DNA of 64,000 nt from Adenophora triphylla var. japonica. Its lineage: Eukaryota; Streptophyta; Magnoliopsida; Asterales; Campanulaceae. The DNA is taken from contig JAFEMH010002096.1 of NCBI GenBank assembly GCA_022495995.1, positions 124,001 to 188,000 of the forward strand, written 5' to 3'. Positions 32,201-44,780 of this stretch are shown one piece after another. Every line of letters begins with the position of its first letter. Position 1 is the stretch's first letter. Both the position numbers and the translations under genes were made by a program. Under the pieces are notes generated by a model, which worked only from the letters and a program-made list of their open reading frames with translations, was not told the DNA's origin and ran no database searches.

Positions 32201-32313
32201 GGAACAATGAGATGTACTATAGTGGTGTAGAAGAAAAGATGAGGAAGGAGCTGCTAGCTGAAAGAGATGAAATCCTTGCAGAAAGAAGAGAAAGAGAAGA
32301 ATTTTCTGATTAG
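29223..32313 (+). pseudogene. Env-like / putative plant transposon protein of Element 2
   Basis: Starts MAYSEAHGYFIKPDFF, then PPIYENLCREIYM, KSTLMDVIIKGFDGKQSSFDQ (about 29625), KKQTPRMNNFRFMSG, basic KRSKRKHDKG, a long polar Ser/Pro/Glu region (30484-31120), EPWILDCDIDFSFPSIMAA, IHARNRSGLIMFGHEEWKKY, DWEVLFSQFLS, LVYALCVDLTKE, then VTITDMQKFTRTMITKMRHIL and the C-terminal MSWEWNNEMYYSGVEEKMRKEL. It is interrupted by several stops and frameshifts (near 29486, 30181, 30302, 30735, 31629 and 31947). It lies at the same place and in the same orientation to pol as in Element 1. Confidence 0.75.
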
Positions 32314-32522
32314 AAATTTTTTTCTTTTTTTTTGGCTAAGTAATTTAATCCCTACTTTTTACCCCCTATTTTAAACATATCTTATTTTGGATAATTTGTT
32401 TGTTTTGGCTCTTGTGATTGAATCAAGAAGATTGATTTTGTCTTCATTGGTATATTCAATTCATAAGTATCTTGCAGGTCATATCTTTATTAGATATATT
32501 ACTTTTCCAAAAAGGGGAAAAT
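32314..32522 (+). other. Element 2 3' untranslated tail and polypurine tract
   Basis: Ends TTTTCCAAAAAGGGGAAAAT immediately before the LTR. No coding content. Confidence 0.75.
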
Positions 32523-33644
32523 TGTTAGGACCTAACTATGTAAACCACATAGTTATATATGGTTTTGACAAAGAAACATATCATATCCAATGCTATCTGA
32601 TAGCCAAGATAACTCATGAACATTGGACAGCCAAGACTCAACCTGCACATCTCATGAATCAACTGGACATCAATGATCAAACAAAGACCAATCATATAAA
32701 TCAATGTATTTAATTACAAAGTGATCATTACATGTCAACCATCCAATTCCTTTACTCCTAATCCCCCAAATCAAAGAACTAAGCCTGACAGCTAAGGTTC
32801 TTAACAGCAGAGGTCTCATCCCTCTGACAGCTATGATCTTCAAAGACAACAACAATGATGTATCTCTGTGATGACTAAGATGTGCCTTGCCCAATTTCCT
32901 CAACAGATGTTGCCAGGGCATCTCCATGAAGATCATATACAATGGTTGCAGATTCCAGCTTGATATCATCCAGTCAACAAGGCCCTAAATGCAAACACTG
33001 TTTCACCCACATTCATTTACTACCTTGTCTCCTCCAACGGCTATATTCAAGCCTATAAAAGGAAACCTCCAAGACTGAAGACACTGCCCTTCCACACACA
33101 AATTTTCCAACCTCCCCTTCACCTTTGCATACCTGCAAACCTGCAACCAACAATCAAACAAATCTGAGACACTTGTGACTGTACTTCAGGTGTATAAACT
33201 ACTTTGTAAAATAACTTAAGACTGACTTTAAGTGTGTATTGTAATTTGCTTCGTAACAAGCAAATCCCTAATTGACTGTACTAATTAGGAAGAGGAGGTT
33301 CAAGGAGCTTTCCTAATCAACCATTGTAAATCTTAAAGGGAACTAGATTTAGTGGATTGATCTCACTTGTCAAGGATGACAGTGAGGGTTGACGTAGGAG
33401 GAGTGAACTCTGAACCACCTTAAAGTTCTTGTGTCATTTGGTATAATCACACACAAACACACACACACCTACACACACATACACTAATCACTTGTCTTTA
33501 CATTATTTCAACACTATTTGTTCCGCTGCACATTACACTCTTGCCTCTTAATCAGTTAATATCTGATAGCTAAGAATTCACCTTAGCTGCCAAAGCTTAA
33601 CTGTCTTGTAATCTATTTGTTGATTAAGCAAACAGGACCTTTTA
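32523..33644 (+). repeat. Element 2, downstream LTR
   Basis: Begins TGTTAGGACCTAAC and ends AGGACCTTTTA (CA mutated to TA). It contains CTGACAGCTAAGG and CTGACAGCTATG (about 32787 and 32825), which are altered in the upstream LTR. It is much closer to the LTR at 43754 than to that at 23058. Confidence 0.85.
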
Positions 33645-33748
33645 ATATTTTTTAATTTTAATTGGTATTTAATTATATAAATTGTTGTACTAATTTTTAT
33701 TTAAGGTAAACTATGCTATTTTCGTGCATTGAACGGGTGTACTGCTAG
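33645..33748 (+). mobile_element. Possible Helitron 3' end
   Basis: The sequence 'cgtgcattgaacgggtgtactgCTAG' then T resembles a Helitron 3' terminus (hairpin, short spacer, CTAG, T target), but the hairpin is degenerate. The 5' end is not identified. Confidence 0.3.
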
Positions 33749-34513
33749 TTTTATTAATGCAACAAGTGTCTCTAATGGATGATGGATAGCCTTTATATAA
33801 TAAGAGAAGAGGCACTTCATTTAGGGACTACACCCTTTCACAAAGATGGTGGTGTGAAGTTACCATTATGCCCATCATTTAATGGTACTTACACCTAATG
33901 GAATTCTACATATTTAATCTATACTTTAACTTTATTAAATGATTATAACATATGGAATTAATTAACACATATTAATTAATCAATGTTCTAACAATATTTT
34001 TTAAAAAATAAATAAATAGAATATAGTTGTTGACAATAAGGGACATTCATATAGACACTAAGATGTAAAATTGATGCTCACTCTCTCTCAAAATGATAGT
34101 TTGCGTTTCCCTTTGGTTTTTTTCAAAAATGTATCTCCTTTTAAAAATATTATATTAAAAATATTATGATCTGTGAACTTGTTAAACTTATCTAATACGT
34201 ACGCTATACGTATTTATGTTATATATATTGATTGTATAAATAGATTGGACTTTCAGTGGTTTATTAAGTATGATTTGTGAACTTGTTAAACTTCTCTAAT
34301 ACATACAGTTATACTAAATTTATCTATTCAAACAAGATCTTCCATAATTACCTATCTTGTTGTGACTTGATATAAAAAAAATTGCATTATTATATTTCTT
34401 GGTGTGCATCTTAAAGATGAATTAATAGATTATGTTTTTAATTGTTTTCATTATAGATCCATAGATCATATATATATAGATATATACATATAAATATATA
34501 TATATAGGTAGGT
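33749..34513. other. AT-rich spacer without genes
   Basis: I see only AT-rich DNA, a repeated 'gaacttgttaaacttctctaata' type phrase at about 34165 and 34268, and TA repeats at 34463-34506 that border the next element. Confidence 0.6.
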
Positions 34514-35594
34514 AGGTGCTCAAATGAGAACCATAACAAAATGAGAACCGAGAGAACCACTTGTATACACTTGTTCACAGTAGATACTTAGCTACTTTAT
34601 ATATATACAGTCTACTGTATATGTATACAGTAGTTAAGTATCTATTGTATACAAGTGTATAACCACACGTATACACTTGTATACAGTAGCTAAGTATCTA
34701 CTGTATATGTCACTACCCTACACCTAGACACTATTTTGGCCACGTGTTGAGCACATGGGGGTTGGGTGTATTGCCCCTTAAATTAAGCCTTTTATGAAAA
34801 TGTGAATGGTTATGTGGTTATTTGTATAAATTGCTAAAATTCGTGAATTTAGATGTTATTAAAGTAATTTTAATTATCTAATGTTTAAATGAAATAAATA
34901 TAAATTTTTGTGGTAATGTTATAATATTTGAATTTTGAAATAAATGCCTTATAAAAATGTTGAGGAGCTTAAGTGTAAAAAGTTGATTTACTAACTTGAT
35001 ACTCGGAGGGGCTAGAGTGTAAGTGTTCTATATAAATCCTTTAAAATCCCCAAAACCTTCACTCTTTCTCTGTTAATTTCTTTCCCTTTCTCCTACGTCC
35101 CAGAATGTTCTCCCAACCTAGGGTTACCTTCCTCAATTCCTAACAAATCAACCGTCAATCCGTTTTTGGTTTTGACTTCATATTATCGCTCAGGGAAGCG
35201 AGTGGATCATTTAGAGCCGATCAAATCTTCTTTTTATTTCGGCCTATTTTAGTAAGTTATTATGATTTCTTTCTTTAATTGCTCATAATATATATAAAGA
35301 TGATATTATGACGATATAATGTGTATTGGATAATTTGATGCAATTTTATTGAGCCTTGAACTGGAATGAAAAGTTGGTTTGAAATGAATAGGGTAAGATT
35401 TTGGTATAAGGTTGGGGTTTCAAGTGATTAAGAGGCTAAAGAGGTGTTATATGGTTAGGAGGTAGTATGTTCCTGTGTTTGGAAACCATATACTGATGTT
35501 TAAACTTGGGAAAATTGAGTTGAATGGAAAGAGTATGAAGGAATTGGTGTTCTTGCCATGGGCTGAAGTTGATTCAGCCTTGATACTGATTTCA

Positions 35595-35732
35595 GGGCAA
35601 GGGCACGAGTCGTGCCCTGAAGCACGAGTCGTGCCCAGTGACCACTCGTGATACATAGTCGTGATAATCCAATCAGTCGTGTGGGGGTTGGGCACGACTC
35701 GTGCCCATTAGCATGACTCCTGCCCAGAACTG
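35595..35732. repeat. Cluster of GGGCACGAGTCGTGCCC palindromes
   Basis: GGGCACGAGTCGTGCCC (about 35599), GCACGAGTCGTGCCC (about 35622), GGGCACGACTCGTGCCC (about 35688) and a degenerate copy (about 35710). The arms are perfectly complementary. Confidence 0.85.
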
Positions 35733-35950
35733 GTTTCTGGGGTTGACTTGGCAAGCTTATAGACCTAAGCAACCTAGTTCGGATTTGGTCCTTCTTTTAC
35801 TATACTTCTAGTACAACTTTAGTACTATATAATGGAGTCTTAAATGACCCAAAATGATACTGGGAAGGTCTTTAAATATTTACCTGAAAATGATTGACAG
35901 TCAATTGTGAAAATGTAACCAAAGTTGTAAAAACCTGATAAATAGATATG

Positions 35951-36440
35951 GAACCTTTATAGAAGGTGTGTAATAGTACGACATGGATGTGTAGCGCTTA
36001 CTTGATATACATTGTGTCTTACGTGGTTATATTTACATGGTTGTTGGTTCAAATAGTGTGTAAAATGTGTATTACACTATGTGATTGGTTGGAACCTTTA
36101 TAGAAAGTGTTCAACATTATGGCATGAGTGCGTAGGGCTACTTATATTATATTGTACCCTACGTGGTTACCTATATGTGGTTATTGGTTTAGATAGTGTG
36201 TGAAATATATGTTGCACTACTTTATGGGGTTGAGCATGGATATGTAGGGCTTATATGTAATTCATTGTGCCCATATGTGATTGTATATTCATGATTGGTT
36301 GTGTAAATAGTGTTTAAATACGTGTTGCACTGTTTCATTTTTTTTTAGCATGAGTATTAATACCATGTCATTGGATTGTTGTTATTCAATAGTGTTTAAA
36401 TATATGTTGCACTATTTTGATTGGTTTCGCATGAGGAATA
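35951..36440. repeat. Imperfect ~120-140-bp tandem units
   Basis: Phrases 'gaacctttatagaa', 'tgtagggct', 'acgtggtta' and 'atagtgt...gttgcacta' recur in order about 3.5 times inside the solo LTR. Confidence 0.7.
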
Positions 36441-36839
36441 AGTACCATGTTATATATTGATATCCCAAGGTGTGGATTAATTTCAAGTATCTATCACGTG
36501 CTTGAATATGTTTATATCTGTTGATTATTCGGGGGTATATGGAATACTATCACTTATAGGATTTGTTCCATAAGGTGCTTAGATTTCCTTATACCTGGGG
36601 CCTCTCCACCTCCGTGGCTACAAACTGGGGTTCAGCTTCTATGGATATGTGCAGTCAGTTCATAAGATTGCTGATGTCTTATATCTTCCCTAGAAAATGG
36701 GTCTTATAAGACGTGAATATGCACCAACAGTTCACAAATGAGCGGAGTATTACTCCCACCGTTGTACTACATATTATTCAGATGGGAAAGGTAAAAAGGA
36801 GGTAACGGAATGTGTTTACCGCTTTACCAATATGGTTAT

Positions 36840-36955
36840 GAGCAACCTGTGTGTGCTGCATATTATATGAGCAACCTGTGTGTGTTACATATTATATGAG
36901 CAACCTATGTGTGTTGCATATTATATGAGCAACCTGTGTGTGTGGCATATTATTT
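36840..36955. repeat. Four tandem copies of a 29-bp unit
   Basis: GAGCAACCTGTGTGTG starts at 36840, 36869, 36898 and 36927. Confidence 0.9.
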
Positions 36956-37561
36956 GGCATATTGTTGCATCCATAATAACTTATTGAGATTTATTTTCAC
37001 CCCTTCTCCCTTTATTGTTTTAGATTCAGCTGAGACAGGTGGACCATACCAGTGAGGCCGGGAAGGAGTTTGGATCGTATTTTGGGTTGTCAGTGTATGT
37101 ATATATTTGTGTGAGAGTTGAAGTAGTTGTGGTTATTTTATACTGGAAACTGTTATAAAACATTTTCAGTATGTTGTGTTGTAATTAACCTGGGAGTTGG
37201 TTTTGTTTCAAAGTTGACTTGTGTAAGCCTGTATATTGTAGTGTTTGTAACTTAAACAGGTTATGTTTTTAAAGCAGGTTTTAATTATCACCTCCAGGTA
37301 GAGAGGTTATGTTGAAATTTTTAAATTTTGTATATTTACTTTTCAAGTGAAGTTAATAAAAGAAAGGAAAGTGATTTTTTTAGAGGTTATTTGGGACCCT
37401 CCAGCTTGGGGCACGATTTTATAGGTCCCGGGTTTGGGAGGCCTCACATTATATGTATATAGTATATTGAATATGTATACAGTAACTAAATATCTACTGC
37501 ATACAAGTGTATACAGGTGGTTCTCACGGTTCTCATTTAAACGGTACTCATTAGAGCGTGA

Positions 37562-38516
<955 letters not shown>

Positions 38517-38519
<3 letters not shown>

Positions 38520-39700
38520 GCAAAATAAATTATCATCATACCTAATTCTTTAGAGTATTTGGTTTTACAATTTGATTCATCTATGATCCTATTGATTCAT
38601 CCTGAAATCCTCAAATTTTCTTACTATTCATGATACCTTGAATGATCGCAAGAGTTTCTGATTCTTGGTCTTTACATTAGCCTACAATTCATGGTATGCA
38701 CTACACCCTCAATTCGGCCAAATAACCACCATAGCCGGAACCAAACTGCCATACACCTTGAGCCGAATCACCACCCAAACCAATCCGCCTTAGCTGAACC
38801 CGGTTTAGACCATAGCCGAACCATATTGAGCCAGCTATCGTCAAAATATTGAGGCTTCTTAGCACCTAACGATGATGCGATCGTACAAAGTGTAAAGTAT
38901 GCCCTAAAATGCCATTTGCGCCCTTCACGCGCTGAGCGGGTGAGGGTGCGGATGGGGCTTCGCAACATCTTTGTAGCTTTTGTTGAGCTAACTAAAAGCT
39001 AGCCCAATGGGCAACTAGGGTAATCCATTTGGAAGTTTCGGCCCTGGAATGTGCTTGCATGAATGAAAAATTAATGCAGACTTGTTTGGATGTTTCGACA
39101 AACCTTTATTGTATCAGGGTAGGTAGCTTGTGGCCTTGAACCTTTTTTAGTAAAATACTATCAGATGTACTAGCTATTTAGTAGTGCGATGCTTTGAAAT
39201 AGTGATTATATAATGCATAACAAGACAATAATTCTTACACAATAATAGCTCTAACACGTTTTTTTCCATTTCGGCCCTGGAATGTGCTTGATTTCATAAG
39301 TGATTAATTAGAAGCAGTCTTATTACTTAGATATGTGATCTCCTATCAAGAGCATCATGCTACTCCACCAAGTAGGTATACAAATACTTAAAAGTTTTCA
39401 CCACTTACCATCACTATAGGTACATACACTTGGATGTTTTAGTAATGAGGGTGAAACAGGTTTCAAGTATTTTAACTGAACATAAATTAGTTGTCTAATT
39501 GAACCTAGGTTTTGAGATCTCCAATTCTCAAGGTTGAGTGTCCACTATGAGTTCGTTTGTTGTGGTTTTTGTAAACCCATTACTTTTACAATCAATTGAT
39601 CTCCTATTTATACCCTTTGGTAAATGGATCCGTTCGGTTATCTTTTGACTTCACATAGTCAACTATGGTAACCCCATTTGAGATCAATTGTTTTATAGTA
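38517..39700. other. No recognisable gene
   Basis: A minus-strand frame at 38768-38968 has no family I know. The phrase 'tttcggccctggaatgtgcttg' in shortened form occurs at about 39037 and 39270, suggesting decayed repeats. Confidence 0.4.
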
Positions 39701-39733
39701 CTAGTACACATGCCCGTGTCCGAGGACACGGGT
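39701..39733 (-). mobile_element. Helitron 3' terminus
   Basis: On the minus strand the hairpin CCCGTGTCC-TC-GGACACGGG is followed by an 8-nt spacer, CTAG and T, matching Helitron 3' ends inserted between A and T. The body would extend to higher coordinates; no Rep/helicase is seen and the 5' TC end was not found. Downstream 39734-40940 is AT-rich without genes. Confidence 0.5.
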
Positions 39734-40944
39734 TTTTTTTTTAATCAACATAAACATTATAGTTACAAAATGATAATTAATTTAAGATACACAATAAAAG
39801 TTGTTTACAAAAAGATAAGACATAAATTAATATCTAATTAACATATAGATTTTTAACCAGTTGAAGTAAAGATGTTGTCTCAATCGAAACAGACATTGGC
39901 CAGGTACGTTTACGTAAAAGCACCTTATTATGCCCATTCCAAGTCCTTGTCGTAGGTTTGTGCAAGCGTCTATATTATTTAACGCACTCATCCCAAGACT
40001 ACAAATATATGATTCAAATATTTGAGAATGATGATAAAATAATTATTGTAGGCACTATAGGAAGCTTCAAAAATATTAAGGCAAAGGAAAGACAAAATAA
40101 TTATTGACAGAATTATAATAAATAAAATTAAATTACATGCATTTAAATTACATGCATCAAATTATAAATAAACAATAATAAATATTTAAACTGAAATTAT
40201 AAATAAACAATACTAAATATTTAAACTGAAATGAATTAAATACCAGTGGAGGCAATGCAACTGTCGGTAGGTTGGTTAGTCGATTTTGATCCTAATAATG
40301 AATTCTAAATATTAGTCAAATAGTCAAAAAATCTATATATATTCGTTAATTAATAATGTAAATAAAAAAAGAAATAAAAACTTCATTTAACATCATACAA
40401 AAAAAAAGAAAAAAAAACTTAATTTAACATCAAATGTTTACCCTTATCATTTCATCGTGTTCAAAAGGTTCTCGCATGACAATCGAGACATTGTTTCTTC
40501 GCAAAATGTCAATCTAAAAATCACATTATTATCACAATCACATATCACATATCACATATATGTTTATTTATTAATTTTTTTTGATATAAACAAATTACAA
40601 TAAAATAGTAATAGTAAAATATTAACTTACTGTTTCACTTAGAGCCGAATCACCATATCCATAAATATTCAATGTTCCTTAATCGTTCATTTTTTTCAAA
40701 CCTATAAAATTAAACATAACATAAAATTAAACACAATATTTAAATAATAATAATTAAAAATCTATCTAATTTTACATTCAAATAAAAAAAACTATCTAAT
40801 CTAAAATTAATATTTACTTTGAAATAAAAGGTCACAAAAATAAATCTTTAATTTATCTCTCGAAAAAAAAATAAACAATTTAATTGGATTAACTAAGACA
40901 ATTTAATTGGATAAACAATTTATCTTTCTATAGTATAAATTAAA

Positions 40945-41008
40945 TACTCTCTCTCTCTCTCTGACTCTCTCTCTCTCTCTCTATCTCTATCTCTATCTCT
41001 TACTCTCA
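40945..41008. repeat. CT/CTAT microsatellite
   Basis: (CT)n with (CTAT)n interruptions. Confidence 0.9.
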
Positions 41009-41420
41009 CTCACACAAACACAAAATCAAAGAACCCATCGCCGCCCCTTCCCTTCATCCCATCCAGCCTCACCACCGTGGCTACCCCACCCCTCCCATAA
41101 TCAGGCCACCTCCTCCCCTTCCCTTCCCTCCCCGTTACAACATCCGTCCGTCTATTCCGTCCAATCGGCTCCCATACGATCGGCGTTACTACGTGGCTAC
41201 CCCACCCCACCCACAATCGTCGGCTCTAATCAATGGAAGAATCAATGGAGGAAGTCAACTACCCATCAAAAATTCCCTCTGGAGCAATCAATTTGGGATT
41301 TTTGGAGACGAAGCCTGAGTCACGAGAACCGTCCGCAATTCGACATCAATCCGCCCTCAATCCGGCCGCAATTCGCCCTCAATCAGTCCATATGATCCAT
41401 TTCTATTTTCTCTTTCATTC
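41009..41420. other. GC-richer unassigned stretch, possible exon scrap
   Basis: A C-rich leader-like part leads into a plus frame at 41233 (MEESMEEVNYPSK). The frame runs into an LTR fragment. Not recognised; it may be the start of a host gene cut by the rearrangement. Confidence 0.3.
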
Positions 41421-41593
41421 ATTGAATGTAACCAATGTATTAAGATAGAATCATAACTGTCATACTCATAGCTATCAGATAAACTGAAAGATGAATATAA
41501 CAGATTTCCTCTTTTGATATAAACCCTGTTCTATATATATATTCCTTTATCAAAACCAATTAACTAAGACATTGATCAAAGTTAGGTCCTAAT
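41421..41593 (-). repeat. LTR end fragment of the Element 1 family, inverted
   Basis: About 170 bp equal to the last part of the Element 1 LTR as read on the plus strand ('gtaaccaatgtat', 'cataactgtca', ending 'gttaggtcctaata'). It abuts env-like sequence pointing the opposite way, so the junction is a rearrangement. Confidence 0.8.
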
Positions 41594-43544
41594 AATATTG
41601 ATTATGAAGATCAGCTAAGGAGAGCCCTTGTTGAGTCTCTTGTGGATGCAAGGCATAAGACAGCTATGACTGGGCAAACTTCTGGGACAACTATGGATGC
41701 CTCTGCTCTGACAGATAAGGTTCCTGTGCTTGCTGAAATCTTAACTGAGGTAACTCCTACCCCCTCCCCTTCTCTAAATACATTCTCTAGGAAGAGAAAA
41801 ATTGACAAAGATGCCCCCCTCTCCAAAAAGTTGAAACCCAATACACCTCAACCCTCATCAACCAAAGAACAATCCATTTCACCCCATGAGTCAATAGCCC
41901 AAGGAATACTCAACCTAAATCCTTCCAAAATAAGCCCAAATGAGCCAAGTGTTGAAAATAAAAGGGGGAACACCTCTGAATCTGAAAAAGATGATCCTCA
42001 GTTGAGGGGGAACAGTAGTCATCAATCCCCTATTCTGACAGCTGAGCCTTCCCCTGTTCATTCCTCACCTATTTCAAGTCCCTCTAATCAATCTCCTATT
42101 CCTGATCATATCCTCAAAGCCTGTGAAGGATTATCCTTTGTGGGATATCCTTATTCATTTCCCTCTGTTATCTCCTTCTTAAGAACCCTGCTAACTGAGG
42201 AAGATATGTTGAAAGCCCTAGATGTGATCAAATCTAGAGATAAAGCCAAGAAAGTTAGCTTGCCTGATAGTGATGATCAACCCAAACCTGTTGAAACTAT
42301 TGAACCTTAAGAATCACCTGAACCTACCCCTAATTCTGAAACCCTTCCAGCTTGTGAGCCTTGGATTCTGGATTGTGACATTGATTTCTCCCTTCCCTCC
42401 ATCATGGCTGCCCACCAAAGATTTAAGGGAATCACTCACTTCCCTGAGATTGCCAACCCCAATATCATTCCCAATCCTTGGTTGTTGAGTAAGAATGCAA
42501 TCATGATCCATGCCAAAAATAGATGTGGGCTCATTATGTTTGGCCATGATGAGTGGAAAAAGTATAGAGCAGCCCTCCCCTCTTCCTTCTTTCACAATGC
42601 TCCCAGATTACCCAACTTCATGGAACTCTCAACCATTATTGACTGGGAAGTGTTATTCTCCCAACTTTTGTCAAACAACATCAATGAATGCATTTACATA
42701 CCCTCATCCCTTGTATATGCTCTCTGCATTGAATTGACTAAAGAGATGTACTAGAGAATCTGATGCAATAAAGCCAAGATCTCTCCAAGCAAACTTCCCA
42801 GATCATGGCTGTTATTGCCAAGCCAAACCTGACAGCCATGTTTCCCCCTACTTCTTCAGTGCCTCCTTCCTTCATTCCCCTAAACACCAGATCTCTCCAA
42901 GCAAACTTCCTCCAACCTTCAACCCCTCAACATATGTGCCTCCATATCATGTGACCATCACTGATATGCAGAAATTCACAAGGACCATGATAACCAAAAT
43001 GAGACACATTTTGGAAGTCTCAGTTGGACCCAAATCTGATAAGAGGACATCCAAGGGAAAGGCCATTGAATCTGATGAGGAAGCCACCAATCTGGGAAAA
43101 AGAGCATCTGGAGCTGCCCCCAATGTTATTGTGTCTAGTGATGATGAAGAAGATTCTCCAGTAAAGCAAGTACATCAGTTTACAACCTCTACTATTCTCA
43201 CTGTCACCATAGATCCTCCTCACCATCCAGCTCAACAAACCATCTCTCTGCAGTCAAATCCTTTCTTTTCTAACCTCTTTTCAGGAACCAAAGGTCAAAG
43301 CTCTAGAGGGAAGAATGCTCCCAAATGGGGTAACTTAAGGTTAAGGGATGATGAAGAACCTTTGTCCAAAGTTGTTCTCAAGGAAAGGCAAGATCAAACC
43401 TTCACCTATGATGATGAGATGAGCTGGAAATGGAACAATGAAATGTACTTCAGAGGTGTAAAAGAGAAAATAAAGAAGGTGCTGCTAGCTGAAAGAGATG
43501 AACTCCTTGCATCAAGGAGAGAAATAGATGAATTTTTTGATTAG
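41594..43544 (+). pseudogene. Third copy of the env-like frame (3' two thirds)
   Basis: Begins inside the gene (EDQLRRALVESLVDARHKTA, like 30400 in Element 2), then KPNTPQPS, EPWILDCDIDFSLPSIMAA, IHAKNRCGLIMFGHDEWKKY, DWEVLFSQLLS, TITDMQKFTRTMITKMRHIL, acidic VSSDDEEDS, and MSWKWNNEMYFRGVKEKIKK before the stop at 43544. Stops lie near 42308 and 42752; a local duplication of 'ctctccaagcaaacttcc' (42780 and 42892) shifts the frame. Confidence 0.8.
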
Positions 43545-43753
43545 AAAATTTTTTGTCTTTTCTGGCTATGTCTTTTAACCCCTAATGTTATCCCCTGTTT
43601 TTAAACAATTGTTATTTTGGATAATTTGTTTGTTTTTGCACTTGTGGTTGAATCAAGAAGATTAATTTTATCTTCATTGGTATATTTAATTCATGAGTAT
43701 CTTGCTGGTCATATCTTTTATCAGATATATTACTTCGCCAAAAAGGGAGAAAT
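43545..43753 (+). other. 3' tail and polypurine tract of the third copy
   Basis: Ends CCAAAAAGGGAGAAAT before the LTR. Confidence 0.75.
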
Positions 43754-44663
43754 TGTTAGGACCTAACTATATAAACCACATAGTTATACAGGGTTTTGAC
43801 AAAGAAACATATCTTATCCAATGTTATCTGAGAGCCAAGATAACTCATGAACATTGGTCCGCCATGACTCAAACTGCACAACTCATAAATCAACTGTACA
43901 GCAAAGAGTCAACTAAACAGCAATGATCAAACACAAGACCAATCATATAAATCAATGTATTTATTTACATATGGATCATTACATTTCTCCTACCCAATTC
44001 CATGACCCCTAATCCTGCAAACTCAAAGAACTAAGCCTGACAGCTAAGGTTCTCAACAGCAGAGGTCTCATCCCTCTGACAGCTATGATCTTCAGCATCA
44101 ACAGCAGTGATGCCTCCATGTGATAACCAAGATGTGCCTTGCCCAAATTCTCTCAACAGATGTTGGTAGCTCATCTCCATGAAGATCATATACAATGGTT
44201 GCAGATTACAGCCTGTTATCATCCAGTCAACAAGGCTCTAAATGCAAAACACCCCTATTTCACCCACTTGCATTTACTACCTTGTCTCCTCCAACGGCTA
44301 TATTCAAGCCTATAAAAGGAAACCTTCAAGACTGAAGACAATGCCCTTCAACACACAACTTTTACAACCTTCCCTTCAACCCTTGCATACCTGCAAAACC
44401 TGCAACCAACAATCAAACAACTTTGAGACACTTGTGACTGTACTTCAGGTGTATAAACTATTTTATAAACCACTTAAGACTGACTTTAAGTGTGTATTGT
44501 AATTTGCTTCGTAACAAGCAAATCCCTAAATGACTGTACTAATTAGGAAGAGGAGGTTCAAGGAACTTGCCTAATCATCCTTTGTAAATCTTAAAGGGAA
44601 CTAGATTTAAGTGGATTGATCTCACTTGTCAAGGTTGACAGTGAGGGTGGATGTAGGAGGAGT
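43754..44663 (+). repeat. LTR of third copy, left part (split by CACTA)
   Basis: Begins TGTTAGGACCTAAC; breaks off at AGGAGGAGT (44663). It resumes after the CACTA element at 60010. Confidence 0.9.
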
Positions 44664-44780
44664 CACTACAAGAAAACAGGGCAACTGAAACGGAATTTTG
44701 CAACCGAATTGAAATCAGTTTCAGAACAGGGCAACTGAAACAGAATTTTGCAACCAAATTGAAATCAGTTTCAGAGTAAA
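44664..44780. repeat. CACTA left terminal and subterminal repeats
   Basis: After the 30-bp end, a unit of about 48 bp ('gaattttgcaacc', 'aattgaaatcagtttcag', 'agggcaactgaaac') occurs twice. These are likely transposase-binding sites. Confidence 0.8.

Larger units (their letters stand above)
23058..33644 (+). mobile_element. Element 2: chimeric, internally deleted relative of Element 1
   Basis: Plus-strand element with LTRs at 23058-24197 and 32523-33644, gag, truncated pol, antisense ORF and env-like frame. The two LTRs differ greatly, far more than those of Element 1, and the first has extra internal sequence before it (22858-23057). The 5' half lacks TGACAGCT words while the 3' half has them. 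I infer recombination between two subfamilies plus deletion of integrase and RT near 26908. Confidence 0.8.
34708..37448 (+). mobile_element. Solo long LTR (2.7 kb), probably Ty3/gypsy
   Basis: Starts TGTCACTACCCTAC and ends GGGAGGCCTCACA, with near-matching 5-bp flanks (GTATA and TTATA). A TATA box CTATATAAATCC lies near 35028 followed by a CT-rich leader. No gag, pol, primer site or second LTR is present inside the surrounding element, so it is a recombination-derived solo LTR. Minus-strand frames at 35447-35772 have no recognisable domain. Confidence 0.6.

Noticed and set aside
38768..38968. Possible host gene exon (minus)
   Set aside because: Readable but matched to no family I know, with no splice sites or neighbours to support it.
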